A DNA stretch of 64,000 bases, from the NCBI GenBank assembly GCA_964017235.1, contig OZ024929.1:162673609-162737608 (forward strand), written 5' to 3'. This stretch comes from Sabellastarte sp. h YS-2021. Taxonomy: Eukaryota > Annelida > Polychaeta > Sabellida > Sabellidae. Positions 62,604-64,000 of the stretch are shown here, in pieces. Position 1 is the stretch's first letter; each line of letters opens with the position of its first letter. The notes under the pieces are model-generated. The model saw only the letters and a program-made list of their open reading frames with translations, searched no databases and was not told where the DNA came from. Both the position numbers and the translations under genes were made by a program.

Positions 62604-63880
62604 CTAGGCCTTGGATTGTTGGTGGATCTGCTGAGCAGCCACTACAGGGCCTAAATGGTAGAGCTCTGAATCCGCCCATGCCACATCCTTCAAATAGAAT
62701 TGCGTGAAGGTATTATGTGATTTCCAGTGGCATGCGGACAATATTTGCTCTAAGGACACTCCAGCCTGGAAGGCCTTAGAAGCTGCAAAGGCTCTAACAT
62801 CATGAGCCTTGACTTGGTGTAGGGTGTGAGCCTGCTGATCAGAGAGCTCATAGCATAGGATCACAGTCTGCTTGATCCATGAGGAGATGGTGGCAGGGGA
62901 GATGTCTCTATCAAAACCTTTCTTGAAGGAGACAAAGACTAACTCTTTGTTTTGCCTGAGGTCAGAGGTCCTGTCCAAGTAGTAGCGTAAAGCTCTCACT
63001 GGACAAAGGGATCTGTCAGACTTGAGGGATCTATCCAGGGTAGGGGCCAGAGCCGGAATGACCACTGGGGCTATGCTCTCTGGGCCCTCCTTGGCCAGCT
63101 GGTTCTTGGAAAGAAAGCTGGGAGATGGAAAAAGAGATACCTTAGACCAATCAGATTGGTGCCTGATATTCCTATGCTGCCATGCGTGGATCTCACTTCT
63201 TCTTTTCCCCGACCCTAAGGCTAAAAGGAAGACTGATTTGAAAGTAAGATGTTTCAAAGATGCTTCCTTAAGGGGCTCAAAGGGGGCCTTTGTTAGTTGG
63301 TGTAGTACTAGAGAGAGGTTCCACGAAGGTACTCCCCTCCTTCCTTTGGGTCTATCTCTGTGGAAACTGTCCAAGAGACGAGTGAGATTATCCTCTTTGC
63401 TGACATTGATTATAGTATTGCCCAGCTTATCAGCAATGGCAGACCTGTATCCATCAATGGTACTTGGTTGTAACTTCCTGTCCTCAAAGAGGTATAACAG
63501 GAAGTCAGCAATGGACTTCACAGTAGGTGTTCTGAAGTCCACCTGATTAGAGTCGCACCATTTTGTAAAAATGGCCCATTTTGCTTCATAGACTGATCTG
63601 GTTGAGCTCCTTTGAGGTGCCTCAATCCTTGCTGCCACTGCCTCAGAGAAGCCCTGCTCTTTAATCTTTGTGGCTCTAGGAGCCAAGCATGGAGATTCAG
63701 GTTGGTCAGATTTCTGTGAGAGATCTGATTGAAGGGCTGCGTCAGCAGGTTGGGTAGATTGGGAAGGCTGAGGGGAATCTGGCTTGACATGGCCACCAGG
63801 TCCCAAAACCATGGCATGTTGGGCCAACCCGGAGCAATGAGAATGATTCTCTTGCAAGGGGAGTCCTGTAGTTTCTCCAC
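62604..63880 (-). CDS. DIRS tyrosine recombinase, copy 2, intact
   Basis: Open frame 63935-62604 (443 aa). From about 63720 it reads the core-binding domain (QGFSEAVAARIEAPQRSSTR), then SGKRRSEIHAW (Arg), KAHDVRAFAASKA (HxxR), CHWKS and FTQFYL (Tyr), ending in QQIHQQSKA. All catalytic residues are present and there are no stops, so the protein could be active. The start is uncertain because the frame overlaps the RT-RNase H ORF. Confidence 0.92.
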
Positions 63881-64000
63881 CACTTTGCCCAAGATGGCTG
63901 TCGGTGGAAAGGCGTATGCATCCAGATCCTCCCATGGCAGAGTGAGTGCATCCACCGCTACTGCTAGGGGGTCCGGAACTGGAGACACAAACTGAGGTAA
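63518..64000 (-). CDS. DIRS RT-RNase H ORF, C-terminal methyltransferase-like end, partial
   Basis: The frame open at the window edge reads VSPVPDPLAVAVDALTLPWE, AILGKVVEKL, IAPGWPNMPWFWDL and ends at 63518, overlapping the recombinase frame by about 360 nt or less of real coding. The upstream RT and RNase H lie outside the window. Confidence 0.8.
   Translation of the reverse strand, partial: LPQFVSPVPDPLAVAVDALTLPWEDLDAYAFPPTAILGKVVEKLQDSPCKRIILIAPGWPNMPWFWDLVAMSSQIPLSLPNLPNLLTQPFNQISHRNLTNLNLHAWLLEPQRLKSRASLRQWQQGLRHLKGAQPDQSMKQNGPFLQNGATLIRWTSEHLL

Larger units (their letters stand above)
61896..64000 (-). mobile_element. DIRS-like retrotransposon copy 2, 3' part, continues beyond window
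   Basis: Reverse orientation: right inverted repeat 61896-62111, internal complementary region 62171-62268, 3' non-coding region with a poly-T tract (62539-62558) and the recombinase gene. It preserves the same circle-junction sequence (TTGCAATTTTATTGCG). Confidence 0.93.

Overview
This is a eukaryotic (metazoan) genomic window. It is AT-rich, has spliced genes with canonical GT/AG junctions and long introns, and is crowded with transposable elements. Nothing looks prokaryotic: there are no operons, no Shine-Dalgarno sites and no CRISPR array. The element spectrum (L1/Tx1-like and CR1/L2-like LINEs, tRNA-derived SINEs, DIRS tyrosine-recombinase retrotransposons, PIF/Harbinger and pogo-like DNA transposons) together with secreted Reeler and WSC proteins suggests an aquatic invertebrate. 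A lophotrochozoan such as a mollusc is my best guess, but it is not proven by the sequence.

Host genes. Two spliced genes face each other. (A) A secreted Reeler-domain protein on + has five coding exons between 19195 and 27134; the exons sum to 606 nt (201 aa) with every intron phase compatible. (B) A secreted double-WSC-domain protein on - has six coding exons between 57994 and 28260; they sum to 1035 nt (344 aa), again with all phases compatible. Their 3' ends converge around 27.7-28.2 kb. A lone last exon at 8620-8693 encodes the same cysteine pattern as the Reeler tail and is probably the end of a tandem paralogue whose upstream exons lie left of the window.

Mobile DNA, left to right. 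1-5.06 kb: a decayed L1/Tx1-like LINE whose ORF1 joins CCHC zinc knuckles to a NADAR (YbiA-like) domain. 5.3-9.3 kb: CR1/L2-like and L1-like fragments on -. 9.32-13.68 kb: a Harbinger copy carrying a LINE insertion. 13.7-18.45 kb: LINE relics, an old second-lineage Harbinger and a CR1/L2 LINE split by a SINE. Inside the Reeler introns: a CR1 fragment, a hairpin, a MITE, a minisatellite and a degenerate DIRS copy. Inside the WSC introns: a complete Harbinger (29.81-34.57 kb), a tandem repeat (35.4-35.9 kb), a pogo-like element containing a younger LINE (36.93-41.07 kb), a TTA-flanked MITE, a nearly full-length DIRS element (43.42-49.72 kb) nested in a Harbinger-derived element, several SINEs, and a third Harbinger (53.96-57.88 kb) ending 49 bp from the first coding exon. 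Upstream of the WSC gene: two more Harbinger-type MITEs and the right half of a second, well-preserved DIRS copy that runs off the window.

The most unusual item is the retrotransposon-borne NADAR domain. NADAR enzymes are known to act on ADP-ribose attached to guanine in DNA, so its presence in a LINE nucleic-acid-binding protein raises the possibility of a retroelement counter-defence function.
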